Origin: Polyangiaceae bacterium
GTDB lineage: Bacteria; Myxococcota_A; Polyangia; Polyangiales; Polyangiaceae
Direction of reading: 5' to 3'
DNA length: 64,000 nt
NCBI GenBank assembly: GCA_020848455.1
Contig: JADLAB010000070.1
Coordinates: 27,137 to 91,136, forward strand
Shown: positions 1 to 11,046 of the stretch, in pieces
Position numbering within the stretch: position 1 is the stretch's first letter
How the letters are laid out: every line of letters starts with the position of its first letter
The notes under the pieces: generated by a model
Told to the model about the DNA's origin: nothing
What the model saw: the letters and a program-made list of their open reading frames with translations, nothing else
Database searches by the model: none
Made by a program: the position numbers and the translations under genes

Positions 1-657
1 GGCGACGTGCCCCCCGATCTCGCGGCGCGGCTCGAGCGCCTGCGCGCCGAGGAGCGCGCCGAGAAGCTCGGTGTCGAGCGCCTGGCGCGCATCGCCCACG
101 GCCACGACATCAACGTGCTCGGGCGGGCGCGCGGCCTGCAACTGCTCGTGCTCTGCGCGCTGGCGCTCGCGGCCTCGGGCACCGTCGTCGTCGGCATGCG
201 CGTCCTCGGCTGGGAGCTCGGCTACGGGCTCATGTTCCCGCTCGGCGCGGCCTCGCCGCTCGCGATCCTCGGTCTCATGCTCGTCACGCGCGCGCGCGGG
301 GCGCGCAACGTGGTCAATCGCCGTCTCGTCACGGCGTTCCTCTTGATCACGCTCTTCGCCATCCTCGTGCGCTGGCTCGGCTACCGCGTCGAGCTGCCCG
401 TCAAGACCATGCTCCTGTTCGAGCTCGCCGCCTGCGCCTGCGGCGGGACGATGGTCGTCGTGACGCTCGATCCGAGCATGTGGAAGCAGGCCGTGGGCAG
501 CGTCTCGTGCGCGGTCCTGGCGGGCGTGTTCCCGGAGCTCGCGGTCGAGCTCACGGTGCTCGGCACGGTCGGGATGCTCGCCTGGGTCGGACTCGCGTGG
601 CTGCGCCGCGCCGGCGCCTCCGACCCCTCCGATCCCGAGAGCCGCGCGCAGGCGTGA
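1..657 (+). CDS. Polytopic membrane protein, 5' end probably outside window
   Basis: The reading frame is open to the window edge; a GTG at 7 could start it, but the gene probably begins upstream. The visible 216 residues start with a charged helix rich in Arg and Glu (residues 5-25), followed by about five hydrophobic segments (near residues 45-65, 75-95, 108-125, 135-152 and 160-195) and a short Ser/Asp/Pro-rich tail. I recognise no catalytic motif. Myxobacterial Ser/Thr kinases often end in such a membrane domain, so this could be the C-terminus of one, but no kinase motif is visible here to support that. Confidence 0.55.
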   Translation, partial: GDVPPDLAARLERLRAEERAEKLGVERLARIAHGHDINVLGRARGLQLLVLCALALAASGTVVVGMRVLGWELGYGLMFPLGAASPLAILGLMLVTRARGARNVVNRRLVTAFLLITLFAILVRWLGYRVELPVKTMLLFELAACACGGTMVVVTLDPSMWKQAVGSVSCAVLAGVFPELAVELTVLGTVGMLAWVGLAWLRRAGASDPSDPESRAQA

Positions 658-673
658 GGGAGAGCCGACTCCG

Positions 674-1147
674 ATGCCCCCTCGCGATGCATGCCCCTGC
701 GGCTCGGGCCGCAAGTACGCCGCCTGCTGCGCCCCGCTGCACCGCGGCGAGCGCGAGGCGCCCGATGCCGAGACCCTGATGCGCTCGCGCTACGCCGCCT
801 TCGCCAGAAAGGAGGTCGACTACCTGTGGCGCACCCTCCACCCGGACCACGAGGATCGCGCCGAGGACGAGCGCACGGTGAAGGACGCGCTCCGCGAGGC
901 CTGCGCGCGCCACAAGTACATGGGCCTCCGCATCCTCGATCGGCGCGCGCCCGACGAAGCGGGCGTGGCCCGCGTGCTCTTCCTGGCGCGCGTCTTCGAG
1001 CAGGGCCACGAACGCTCCTTCGTCGAGCTGTCGGAGTTCGCGCACGACGGCGCGGGCTGGCGCTACCTCCGCGGACGGCTCGTGCCCGTGGGGGTTGTGG
1101 CGGGCGACCCCGAGGCGCTCACCATCGCGACGTTCCCGGGGCGGTGA
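674..1147 (+). CDS. YchJ-like SEC-C domain protein (UPF0225)
   Basis: This 157-aa protein opens with a SEC-C zinc-binding motif: Cys-Pro-Cys-Gly-Ser-Gly at residues 7-12 followed by a Cys-Cys pair near residue 18. A YchJ-type middle follows, with the MRSRYAAF signature near residue 36 and a Trp-rich cystatin-like C-terminal half. Length and order fit the UPF0225/YchJ family, whose members bind zinc but have no settled biochemical role. The gene starts 17 bp after the previous stop on the same strand. Function beyond the family name is not inferred. Confidence 0.85.
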   Translation: MPPRDACPCGSGRKYAACCAPLHRGEREAPDAETLMRSRYAAFARKEVDYLWRTLHPDHEDRAEDERTVKDALREACARHKYMGLRILDRRAPDEAGVARVLFLARVFEQGHERSFVELSEFAHDGAGWRYLRGRLVPVGVVAGDPEALTIATFPGR

Positions 1148-1200
1148 CGGGCCACCGAGAACCGCCGCGGCGGCCTGCTCGCGTGGTACCGTCCGCAGCC

Positions 1201-2154
1201 ATGCGCTCCTGCCTCGTTGCCCTCACGTGCCTGAGCTGCCTCGCCGGGTGCACCACCGCGCGCACCCCCGACGAGCCGTCGCCGACGAGCCCCGCGCTGC
1301 CCGCGAGCGCGGCGGCGTCGCCCGCCCACGCGTCGGCGTCGCCCACGAACGCACCGGCGGCCCCGCCGGCCATCGCGAAAGAGCGCTTCACCGAGGAGCT
1401 GGCGAGCGTCGTGTGCGCGGAGCTCGAGCCCTGTTGCCGAGCGTCGGGCGTCGGTCTCGACGCGGCGACCTGCCGCGGCAAGGTCGTCGAGCGCACGCGC
1501 AAGATGATCGAGGCGCACCCCCACTACGCCGCCGAGCACGCCGAGGCTTGCCTCGGGAGCGCACGCGAACGGGCTCGCGCATGTCACGCTGGCGCCGATC
1601 TCCTCGTCGCCACGAGCTGCCAGCGACTCTTCCAGGGCGATCGGGCTCCGTCAGAGCCGTGCGAGGTCGACGACGACTGTCGCGCGCCGGAGGAGGGCTC
1701 GGCGTTTTGCTGGAAGGGCGCCCTGGCGAAGGATGCGGGGCGTTGCGCCGTCACGCTGCCCGCGAGGCTCGATGCCCCCTGCATGAACATGACGGGCGAG
1801 CCCGATCCGAAGCAGCTCGTGTTCAGCGCGTGCGAGGATAGCCCGGAGCTCTTCTGCGAGCCGAAGTCGCGCACGTGCCGGCCGCGAGCCGGCCGGGGCG
1901 CCGCCTGCAGCGACGACTCGGAGTGCAAGGACGCGAGTTGCGTGGCAGGAAGCTGCGCGACGACGCTCGGCCGAGCGTGCGCGACACCGCGAGACTGTGC
2001 GCGCGGCCAGGCCTGTGCAGCCAAGAAGTGCGTGGAGGGTGGCAAGGCCGGCGAGCCCTGCGAGCGATTCTCCTGCGCGAAGGGCTTCTTCTGCCACGAG
2101 CCCACGGCGCGCTGCATGACGACGGCGGCGATGTCCTATTGCAGCGTGCCCTGA
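1201..2154 (+). CDS. Cys-rich predicted lipoprotein
   Basis: A 317-aa exported protein. The N-terminus is a short lipoprotein signal with a lipobox-like Leu-Ala-Gly-Cys at residues 14-17, followed by an Ala/Ser/Pro-rich linker of about 45 residues. The rest has many cysteines in spaced pairs, including several Cys-x(5)-Asp-Cys-type segments between residues 150 and 300, as in the small disulfide-rich repeats common in myxobacterial surface proteins. The ATG at 1201 was chosen because it gives the signal peptide directly; the frame is open further upstream but that part overlaps the YchJ-like gene. It is likely anchored in a membrane and held by disulfides. No enzymatic motif is visible. Confidence 0.8.
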   Translation: MRSCLVALTCLSCLAGCTTARTPDEPSPTSPALPASAAASPAHASASPTNAPAAPPAIAKERFTEELASVVCAELEPCCRASGVGLDAATCRGKVVERTRKMIEAHPHYAAEHAEACLGSARERARACHAGADLLVATSCQRLFQGDRAPSEPCEVDDDCRAPEEGSAFCWKGALAKDAGRCAVTLPARLDAPCMNMTGEPDPKQLVFSACEDSPELFCEPKSRTCRPRAGRGAACSDDSECKDASCVAGSCATTLGRACATPRDCARGQACAAKKCVEGGKAGEPCERFSCAKGFFCHEPTARCMTTAAMSYCSVP

Positions 2155-2266
2155 CCGAGAGGGGCGTTCCCGGACCGTGCGTGCGCCCGGCCTTCTTCTG
2201 CCGCGCCCCCGCACGCCCGGGCACTTTGTCCGCCGCCCGGGCGCACGCTGCGAGATACTTGCGACC

Positions 2267-4348
2267 ATGGCTCGCTTCGCGCCCCAGGTCCGCGCCCCCA
2301 GGCTCGCCCACTCGCTCGCTCTCGTCGCCGCGGGCTCGCTCCCGCTCTTCGGCGGCTGCACCGGCGACGAGGCGATCGAGGTGCCCGCCGGCACGCTTTC
2401 GGTCTTCGACCTCGAGGTCGACCGCACGGCGACGGAGCATTTCTTCGACGTCCCCTATCCGAGCGATCTGCGCCGCGACGCCGACGGCCACCCGATCCTG
2501 ACCGGGTTCCCGAACCCGAGGGGCGTGCCGGTCGTCGAGGGCCTGCTCGTGAACGCCACCGAGGCGGTCGGCTTCTCGCAGTTGCCGGTCGCGCACTTCC
2601 GCTTCACGGCCGGGCTTGCGCCGCGCGATCCGGCCGACGTCATCGCGGCCGACGCCGCCTCGCCCATGCTGCTCGTCGTCGTCGATCCGGCCTCGCCCCG
2701 GCGCGGTGAGCTCGTGCCGACCGTCGCCAAGACGCTGGCGGCGGACCTCTACACGCCGGAGCACCTGCTCAGCGTCGCCGCGCGACCGGGCTTCGTGCTC
2801 CAGCCCGACACGACCTACGCCGTGGTGGTGCGCCGCGGGGCGAAGGACGCGGCCGGGAGCGACCTCGCGGTGCCGCCGGCGCTCGCGAACCTCGCCCACC
2901 GCGCGCCGCAGACGGCGGCCGAGAGCGCGGCCGACGCGGTGTACGCGCCGCTCTGGGACACGCTCGGCACGCTCGGCGTCCCGGTCGACGACGTGGCGGC
3001 CGCGACCGTCTTCACGACGGGCTCGGTCGTCGCCGAGTCGAGCGCGCTCGGCACGGCGGTCGTCGGCGCGTACGACATCACGGTCGACGGCCTCGCCGCG
3101 AGCACCGACCCGGCCGACCAGTACCCCCAGTTCTGCTACCTGAAGGGCACCGTCACGTACCCGCAGTTCCAGACGGGGACGCCGCCCTTCGACATCGAGA
3201 CCGAGGGGCGCTTCGTCTTCGGCAACGACGGCGTGCCCGTGAGGCAGCGCGACGAGGTCGCGCCCGTCACCGTGCTCGTGCCGAAGACGCCGATGCCGGA
3301 CGCCGGGTACCCCATCATGGTCAACGTGCACGGCTCGTGCGGCTACTCGGTGGCGGCCGTGACGCCGGTCGACGACACCTGCACGCCCGCCGACCCCATC
3401 GGCTGCGCGTTCCCGATCACGTCGAAGGGGATCGCGGTCGCGGGCAGCGCCATGCCGCTCAACCCCGAGCGCCTGCCGGGGGCGAGCGAGATCGAGTACA
3501 TCAACCCGAACAACATCGCCGCGATGCGCGACACCTTCCGGCAGGGGCTCGTCGAGGCGCGGCTCTGGACGGAGGCGCTGTCGAAGCTCACGATCGACCC
3601 GGCCGCCCTCGGCAGCTGCACCGGGCCGACCCTGCCCGCCGGCGCGCCCGCCTTCAAGTTCGACGCGAGCAAGGTCCTGCTCACGGGCCAGTCGATGGGC
3701 GGCATGTACGCCAACATGATCGGCGCGACCGAGCCGCTCGTGAAGGCCGTGGTCCCGACCGGGGCGGGCGGCTACTGGACGTACTTCTTCTTCCTCACGC
3801 CGCTCCAGAACGGCGCCTTCCCGGGCCTCTTGCGCGTCCTTCTGCAGACGCCGCAGTCCGAGCTCGGCTTTCTGCACCCGGTGCTCGCGCTCGGCGAGGC
3901 GGCGCTCGAGCGCGCCGATCCCATCGTCTACACGCCCCGCATCGGCCGCGACCCGCTCCCCGGCCACCCCGTCCGGCCGATCTACGAGACCTCGGCCCTC
4001 GGCGACTCGTACTTCCCGACCGAGATCTACGACGCGATGGCGCTCGCCTACGGGCACCAGCAGGCCGGCGAGGTCGTGTGGCCGAGCATGCAGGACGCGC
4101 TCGCGCTCGACGGGCTCGACGGCCTCTTGTCCTTCCCCGTCGAGGACAACCGCACGAGCGCCAGCGGCACGCCGTACACGGGCGTCATCACGCAGTGGAC
4201 GGCGGACGGCGACTACGACCCGCACGCCATCTACACGCACCGCGACGACGTGAAGTACCAGTACGCCTGCTTCTGGGACTCGTTCGTCAAGACCGGCCAC
4301 GCGCGCGTGCCGGTACCGAAGGTGCCCTGGGACCAGGCCTGCGAGTGA
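2267..4348 (+). CDS. Lipoprotein with alpha/beta-hydrolase (lipase-like) domain
   Basis: A 693-aa protein. The ATG at 2267 gives a signal peptide with lipobox Leu-Phe-Gly-Gly-Cys ending at about residue 31, so a lipidated, secreted location is predicted. The N-terminal third resembles the N-terminal region of bacterial extracellular lipases (the Phe-Pro/Tyr-Pro-Ser-Asp-Leu and Gly-Phe-Pro motifs near residues 60-85). The middle contains a nucleophile elbow Gly-Gln-Ser-Met-Gly-Gly near residue 478, which fits the Gly-x-Ser-x-Gly serine hydrolase motif. His and Asp candidates lie in the last 100 residues but cannot be assigned with confidence. The substrate is unknown; an esterase or lipase is the best guess. 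Confidence 0.8.
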   Translation: MARFAPQVRAPRLAHSLALVAAGSLPLFGGCTGDEAIEVPAGTLSVFDLEVDRTATEHFFDVPYPSDLRRDADGHPILTGFPNPRGVPVVEGLLVNATEAVGFSQLPVAHFRFTAGLAPRDPADVIAADAASPMLLVVVDPASPRRGELVPTVAKTLAADLYTPEHLLSVAARPGFVLQPDTTYAVVVRRGAKDAAGSDLAVPPALANLAHRAPQTAAESAADAVYAPLWDTLGTLGVPVDDVAAATVFTTGSVVAESSALGTAVVGAYDITVDGLAASTDPADQYPQFCYLKGTVTYPQFQTGTPPFDIETEGRFVFGNDGVPVRQRDEVAPVTVLVPKTPMPDAGYPIMVNVHGSCGYSVAAVTPVDDTCTPADPIGCAFPITSKGIAVAGSAMPLNPERLPGASEIEYINPNNIAAMRDTFRQGLVEARLWTEALSKLTIDPAALGSCTGPTLPAGAPAFKFDASKVLLTGQSMGGMYANMIGATEPLVKAVVPTGAGGYWTYFFFLTPLQNGAFPGLLRVLLQTPQSELGFLHPVLALGEAALERADPIVYTPRIGRDPLPGHPVRPIYETSALGDSYFPTEIYDAMALAYGHQQAGEVVWPSMQDALALDGLDGLLSFPVEDNRTSASGTPYTGVITQWTADGDYDPHAIYTHRDDVKYQYACFWDSFVKTGHARVPVPKVPWDQACE

Positions 4349-4412
4349 CCGAACGCCGCGGCGGGCGTCTCCGGGCTTGAGCTTCGGCGCCTTCCGTGAA
4401 AGCTTGGTAGCG

Positions 4413-4985
4413 ATGTACCCCGGATCTCCGCCGCAGTCCCCGCCGGGCGGCCCGCCACCTGGTTACGCACCGCCGGGCGCGAGCCCGCAAGGCTACGGTC
4501 AGCCGCAGGCCCAGGCCGGCTGGGGGCAGCCCCCCCAGGACGCCGGCCAGTGGGGCCAGCCCCCCTCGGGCGCCGCCCCGAACTACCCGCCACCCGGTGC
4601 CGCGCAGCAACCGGGCTACGGCCAGCCGAGTGCCGGCTACCCGCCGCCGAGCGGTGGCGCCGCCTATGGGTCGCCCAGCGGCGGCTACGGCTACCCACAG
4701 CAGGACTACGCGCAGGCGGGCTACGGGGTGCAGGTCGGTGGCGGCTACGGCGGCGCCTACCCGATGCCGGCCGGCATTCGCAACAACGGCCTCGCCGTCG
4801 CGGCGCTCCGGCTGAGCGGCACCGGGCCCCTCGCGATCATTCTCGGCATCATCGCCATCGGTCAGATCAAGCGCGATCCGAGCTTCAAGAACGAGTGGAT
4901 GGCCTACGTGGGCATCGGGGTCGGCGTCCTCAGCACGGCCGTGTGGGTCGGGATCGTCATCTGGGTTCTGGCGCACCTGCGCTGA
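4413..4985 (+). CDS. Pro/Gly/Tyr/Gln-rich membrane protein, DUF4190-like
   Basis: A 190-aa protein. The first 120 residues are low-complexity Pro, Gly, Gln and Tyr repeats (Pro-Pro-Gly-Tyr, Gly-Tyr-Gly-Gln-Pro). The C-terminal 65 residues carry two hydrophobic segments separated by a short loop containing Gly-Gln-Ile-Lys-Arg-Asp, typical of DUF4190 domains. I chose the ATG at 4413; the frame extends to a TTG at 4377 with no better context. The disordered head probably projects into the cytoplasm. Role unknown. Confidence 0.75.
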   Translation: MYPGSPPQSPPGGPPPGYAPPGASPQGYGQPQAQAGWGQPPQDAGQWGQPPSGAAPNYPPPGAAQQPGYGQPSAGYPPPSGGAAYGSPSGGYGYPQQDYAQAGYGVQVGGGYGGAYPMPAGIRNNGLAVAALRLSGTGPLAIILGIIAIGQIKRDPSFKNEWMAYVGIGVGVLSTAVWVGIVIWVLAHLR

Positions 4986-5039
4986 CGCTCGCCGACGGCG
5001 GGCGCCGGCTCGCGCCGCCCGGCGCCACGCACCCGGCGC

Positions 5040-6005
5040 TCACAACGTGTCGCCGTTGTAGGTGACCACCACGCGACGGCAGCCACCGTGCTCGAGGCGC
5101 AGCAGGTTGCCCGCGTCGTCGTGCACGACGAGCGCCCCCGCACTGAAGCCGGAGACGCCGGGATAGAGCTCGCGGCACTGCCGTCTCCAGCGCAGGGTCG
5201 GGTCGGTCTCGCGCCACAGCATCCAGGTCTCGTCGAGCCAGGTCGCCGAGCCGACGGCGTGGTACTCGAGCCAGCCCACGTCCATCGGGTCGCTCGCGGA
5301 CGCGTCGGTATCGTATTGACCCGCCAGCCAGGTCAGCGACTGGCCGAGGATGCCGGTGTCGTCCTCGTGGCGGAGGGCGAGGATGCTCGAGACGTTGGCC
5401 TCGAAGAGCCTCGACTCCACCGACCGCACGGCCACCTTGCCATTGATCACGCGCGCGTGCTCGAGCCGGCGGCTCGCGAGCCCCTCGCCGGCCACGGCCG
5501 GAAGGAGCTTGCCGGTGCGGAGCTCGCGAAACACGATGTCGAAGCCGTCGCGTGCCGCGCCCTCCTCGGCATCGCTCGCGTCGCTGATGTCGATGCTCCC
5601 CGTCACGGTGATCGTCCTGCCGCCGTCGGCGGCCTGTGCACAGTCGAAGGTGGCCGTGAAGGTCGCCGGGATGCCGTCGGCATCCTCGTCCACGTACGGG
5701 GTCATCTCGACGCAGTCGCTCGAGACCATCGACTCCCACGAGCGCAGGAGGTTGACGAGCACGCGCGGAAAGCGCTTCGGGTAGGTGGGGGCGTCGGTCT
5801 TCGTCGCGGCGAGCGGCCGATACGCGTCGAGCACGGCGCTCAGGACGAAGCCCTCCTCGCGCGCGACCTTCTGCATGGCGCCGGGTAGGTTGCTCACCGT
5901 GGGTGGCGTCGTCGTCGTCGTCGGCTGCTCCTCCGCCGTTTCGTCCGAGCAGGCGCAGACGGCCCCCGCGAGGCACAGGTACGAGAGGATTCGTGTCGTA
6001 TTCAT
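5040..6005 (-). CDS. Predicted lipoprotein of unknown function
   Basis: A 321-aa protein starting at an ATG with a strong purine-rich ribosome-binding site (AGGGAGGG) about 7 bases upstream. The N-terminal signal ends in Val-Cys-Ala-Cys near residue 19, followed by an acidic/Thr-rich linker, so lipidation is likely. The body shows an acidic Asp-Glu-Asp-Ala-Asp-Gly stretch near residue 110 that could bind calcium, and alternating hydrophobic strands suggesting a beta-rich fold. I do not recognise the family. It is convergent with the DUF4190-like gene. Confidence 0.75.
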   Translation of the reverse strand: MNTTRILSYLCLAGAVCACSDETAEEQPTTTTTPPTVSNLPGAMQKVAREEGFVLSAVLDAYRPLAATKTDAPTYPKRFPRVLVNLLRSWESMVSSDCVEMTPYVDEDADGIPATFTATFDCAQAADGGRTITVTGSIDISDASDAEEGAARDGFDIVFRELRTGKLLPAVAGEGLASRRLEHARVINGKVAVRSVESRLFEANVSSILALRHEDDTGILGQSLTWLAGQYDTDASASDPMDVGWLEYHAVGSATWLDETWMLWRETDPTLRWRRQCRELYPGVSGFSAGALVVHDDAGNLLRLEHGGCRRVVVTYNGDTL

Positions 6006-6376
6006 GATTGACCCTCCCTTTCGCGTTTCACGTAGCAAACCCGAGACCATTCGATGGGCTCCTGCCCAGGCCAATGCTTTCACGATACAAGGCGTAGGGT
6101 GGGCTCGCACTGCTGCATACACTGCGTTTCCGATGAAAACGCTGCGGCCGCCCGAGAAAGAGACGACCACGGAGACACGGAAGCACGAAGAGCTGCACGG
6201 AGGCGACAGGGCGCTTCGGTCGGGTGTGGTTCTCATCCCGAGCACGAGAAGGCGCGCGACTCTTCGCGGCGCCGTGATGCAACCGACTCCCTCGGTTGCT
6301 CGTCCAGCGACGCGATCATCTGCGGGGGCCCCGCCGGGCGACCGGCCGGGCTACCCGACCCCGGGCCAACCCTATT
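6006..6376. other. 371-bp gene-free region with a GGAGACACGG-type repeat
   Basis: This stretch lies upstream of the lipoprotein gene that starts at 6005 and beyond the stop of the Cys-rich gene at 6377, so it should hold the promoter of the former. Between about 6164 and 6210 it carries a purine-rich repeated motif (ACCACGGAGACACGGAAG, then a similar CACGAAGAGCTGCACGGAG) of a kind that recurs in intergenic regions of many bacterial genomes and yields spurious short proteins. No convincing gene or RNA was seen. Confidence 0.5.
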
Positions 6377-7063
6377 TCACAGCGCGAACTGCGAGTATGG
6401 GCAGAGCTCGTGGAGCGCCGCCGTGTCGCAACCGGGGCCGTCGGGGCCCGGCATGCAGTCGAAGTACGCCGGGCACACGAGCATCTGCTCGCAGCCACAG
6501 CCGCACTCGTTGGCGAAGGGCAGCGCATTCGACGGGCACAGGTAGTCGATCGCGGCGCACTCCGCCGGCGAGTCGGCCACGTAGTACCGGCCGTGCTCGC
6601 GCGTCGGATCGCAGGCGCACGCCATCTCGGTGCACGCGAACCCGGCCTCTGCACAGGTGCAGCTATTGCAGCCGTCGCCGGCCGTGATGGTATCGCCGAG
6701 CTCGTAGCTCGGGCCGCCGTGCTCGCAGCCCACGGAGCACGCGGCCGCCTCGCAGCTCACGCTACCGTCGAAGAGGCAGCGGCACGTGCCGCAGCCGTCG
6801 GCACGCGGGAAGGTGTCGTCCGGCTGGTAGACGCGCCCGCCGTAGCTGCACGAGACGCAGGCCATCGCCGTGCAGGCGACGTCACCGTCCGACGTGCAGC
6901 TGCAGGTGTTGCACCCGTCGGTCGACGCGAACGATTCGCCCGGGAGGTACGTGGTGCCGGCGTAGTGGCAATGGTCCGCGTCCCAGACCCGGAAGTAGCA
7001 CGCTGCCGGCAGGCCGAGCGTGAGCCCACCCACGACCAGGGAGCCCAGCAACCATCGTTTCAT
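6377..7063 (-). CDS. Cys-rich lipoprotein with VWC/pacifastin-like repeats
   Basis: A 228-aa protein with an AGGAGG ribosome-binding site upstream of its ATG. The signal ends in Leu-Pro-Ala-Ala-Cys near residue 22. After that there are three repeats of about 38 residues, each with a Tyr-x-x-Gly-Asp/Glu-x-(Phe/Ile) stretch, then Asp-Gly-Cys-(Asn/Gly)-(Thr/Ser)-Cys-x-Cys and a Cys-(Thr/Glu)-x-x-Ala-Cys end. The spacing matches von Willebrand factor C or pacifastin-type disulfide modules. A fourth Cys-rich segment without the consensus closes the protein. In eukaryotes such modules bind proteins or inhibit proteases; in this surface lipoprotein the role is unknown. Confidence 0.8.
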   Translation of the reverse strand: MKRWLLGSLVVGGLTLGLPAACYFRVWDADHCHYAGTTYLPGESFASTDGCNTCSCTSDGDVACTAMACVSCSYGGRVYQPDDTFPRADGCGTCRCLFDGSVSCEAAACSVGCEHGGPSYELGDTITAGDGCNSCTCAEAGFACTEMACACDPTREHGRYYVADSPAECAAIDYLCPSNALPFANECGCGCEQMLVCPAYFDCMPGPDGPGCDTAALHELCPYSQFAL

Positions 7064-7215
7064 GGCGCCCTCCTCGGGCCGGGCATGCTGCGGCGCTGCC
7101 GGTCCTCGTCTCATAGCTTGGGGCTGCGCGCGCCGCGGGCAAGGCCTCGCTGCCGACCAGCCGCGCGTCTCGGGTCATCGCCCGAGTCCGTCCCGCGGCG
7201 GACCCCCGACCTCCG

Positions 7216-7815
7216 TCAGTCCGGCGCGGCAGCCCAGCGCGCCATGCCCTCGATGTTGCCGCGAATGACCTTGCCGGCCGCGACGTCCGCACCCGTCGTG
7301 AGCACCTTCCACTTGACGAAGCCGACGTCCTCGCGGCGCGGGGCCGACGACAGCGCGTAGGCGACGACGCCGGGCGCCACGAGCCAGGCGCCGTCGGCGT
7401 AGGCGCTGCGCGCGGCGACCTTGGGCGAGAGCGCCTCGGTCTCGCGCGCGAGCAGGTGGAACTCGGCGATCTCGAAGCCCTGCCGCGGCGCGAGCCGGCG
7501 CATGGCGACCTCCTGGTGGACGTCGCCGACGAGCGGGATCTTCACGCGCTGGTAGAAGCGCACGGCCGCGGGCGGCGTGTGCGCCGGGTCCGCCACGACG
7601 CGCGACTCGACCACGTGCTCGATGTGGCCGAGGTAGTGGCCGACGTCCATCACCCGCCCGAGGAATCGCTCGGCGTCGACGCCCGGCACCGGCAAGACGC
7701 CCACGGCCTCGGCCGTGGGCTTGCCCGCCTCCTGCCAGTGGTGGAACGTGTACTCCCGCACGCCGGTCGCGCTCACGCGCCCGAGCACCCGATCGAGGAA
7801 GGTCGTTCCGCTCAT
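7216..7815 (-). CDS. START/SRPBCC-like protein at end of copper operon
   Basis: A 199-aa protein without signal peptide or membrane segments. The pattern of strands, with a Tyr-Gln-Arg-Val-Lys-Ile-Pro segment near residue 90 and a long C-terminal helix with Gly-Asn-Ile-Glu-Gly-Met, resembles START/SRPBCC (polyketide cyclase-like) ligand-binding folds; this is a fold-level guess. Its ATG overlaps the TGA of the copZ-like gene by four bases (ATGA), so it is translationally coupled to the copper operon. No metal-binding Cys cluster is visible, so its link to copper is by context only. Confidence 0.65.
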   Translation of the reverse strand: MSGTTFLDRVLGRVSATGVREYTFHHWQEAGKPTAEAVGVLPVPGVDAERFLGRVMDVGHYLGHIEHVVESRVVADPAHTPPAAVRFYQRVKIPLVGDVHQEVAMRRLAPRQGFEIAEFHLLARETEALSPKVAARSAYADGAWLVAPGVVAYALSSAPRREDVGFVKWKVLTTGADVAAGKVIRGNIEGMARWAAAPD

Positions 7816-8015
7816 GGGCCCACGCGCCCGCCGAAGTCGAAGCCCGCCGCCTCGATGGCCTGGCGGACCTCCTGGTCGTCGAACGCGCCCGACACCTTCG
7901 CGGTGCGCGCGGAGAGCGACACCTCCGCGTGCAGGCCGAGCTTCTCGAGGGCCTTCGTCACCGATGCGGCGCAACCGCCGCACGTCATTCCTTCGACCTT
8001 GAACGTTGCTTCCAT
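7812..8015 (-). CDS. copZ: Copper chaperone, HMA domain (CopZ-like)
   Basis: A 67-aa single heavy-metal-associated domain with the Gly-Met-Thr-Cys-Gly-Gly-Cys copper-binding motif at residues 9-15. It should carry Cu(I) in the cytoplasm and hand it to the CopA ATPase encoded upstream in the same operon. Its start lies inside the 3' end of the cueR-like gene (31-bp overlap in another frame), and its stop overlaps the next start by four bases. Length is typical for CopZ. Confidence 0.88.
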   Translation of the reverse strand: MEATFKVEGMTCGGCAASVTKALEKLGLHAEVSLSARTAKVSGAFDDQEVRQAIEAAGFDFGGRVGP

Positions 8016-8520
8016 GGCTGGCTCCTTCGGGCCTCTGGCCCGCAATGGTCCGTCCGTGCGGCGCGCCGGGTGCGACCGGTGCGGTCGACCGTGCTCGGGC
8101 CGGGCGCGGCCTCGCGCGGCCCGCGCTCGAGATCCTCGAGAATGGGGCAGTCGGGGCGACTGTCGCCGTGGCAGCGGTGCACGAGGTCGAGCAGCGTCGC
8201 GCGCAGGCCCTCGAGCTCGGTGATCTTGCGCTCGACCGCCGCCACGTGCTCGAGCGCGAGGGCGCGCACCTCGGCGCTGCCGCGGCGCTCGTCGCGCCAC
8301 AGGGCGAGCAGGCGCGCCACGTCCTCGAGCGCGAAGCCGAGGTCGCGCGCGCGCTTGACGAAGCACAGCTCGTGGACGGCGCGCCCGTCGTAGGAGCGGT
8401 AGCCGTTCTCGCCACGCGCGGGGCGCGGCAACAGGCCGATCTGCTCGTAGTAGCGGATCGTCTTCGCCGGCACGCCGGCTCGCTCGGCCACCGCGCCGAT
8501 GTGCAGTCGCTCGGCCGTGC

Positions 8521-8524
<4 letters not shown>
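7985..8524 (-). CDS. cueR: MerR-family Cu(I)-responsive regulator (CueR-like)
   Basis: A 179-aa MerR-family protein. The helix-turn-helix lies in residues 5-40 with the Lys-Thr-Ile-Arg-Tyr-Tyr-Glu signature, followed by the dimerisation coiled coil. The metal loop has Cys-x7-Cys (Cys-His-Gly-Asp...Asp-Cys-Pro-Ile-Leu), the spacing used by CueR for Cu(I). I chose the TTG at 8524 because it places the HTH correctly and overlaps the copA stop (TTGA); no ATG gives a complete HTH. A Pro/Arg-rich tail of about 40 residues is longer than in E. coli CueR and overlaps copZ. It probably acts at the operator upstream of copA. Confidence 0.87.
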
Positions 8525-10944
<2,420 letters not shown>

Positions 10945-10962
10945 GCCGGGGCCTCGATCTCC

Positions 10963-10993
10963 CTTCTAAGGCTTCCAGTCACTGGAAGGTCAA
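10963..10993 (-). promoter_or_regulatory. CueR-type operator/promoter of the copA operon
   Basis: Read on the minus strand, this is TTGACC, a 19-bp spacer, then TAGAAG. The spacer contains the inverted repeat CTTCC-N7-GGAAG (10973-10988 on the plus strand). A 19-bp spacer with a dyad between -35 and -10 is the hallmark of MerR-family activated promoters, and the half-sites match the CueR box of enterobacterial copA promoters. The copA ATG lies about 19 bases past the -10 element, so the leader is very short. Confidence 0.85.
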
Positions 10994-11046
10994 GGGCGTC
11001 GCGTCCGATTTCCGCGCCGGCCGCCGCCGCGCCACTCGGGGCCGGA

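Noticed and set aside
1823..4300. 825-aa minus-strand frame
   Set aside because: Opposite the lipase-like lipoprotein gene, composition of a shadow frame, no domain seen.
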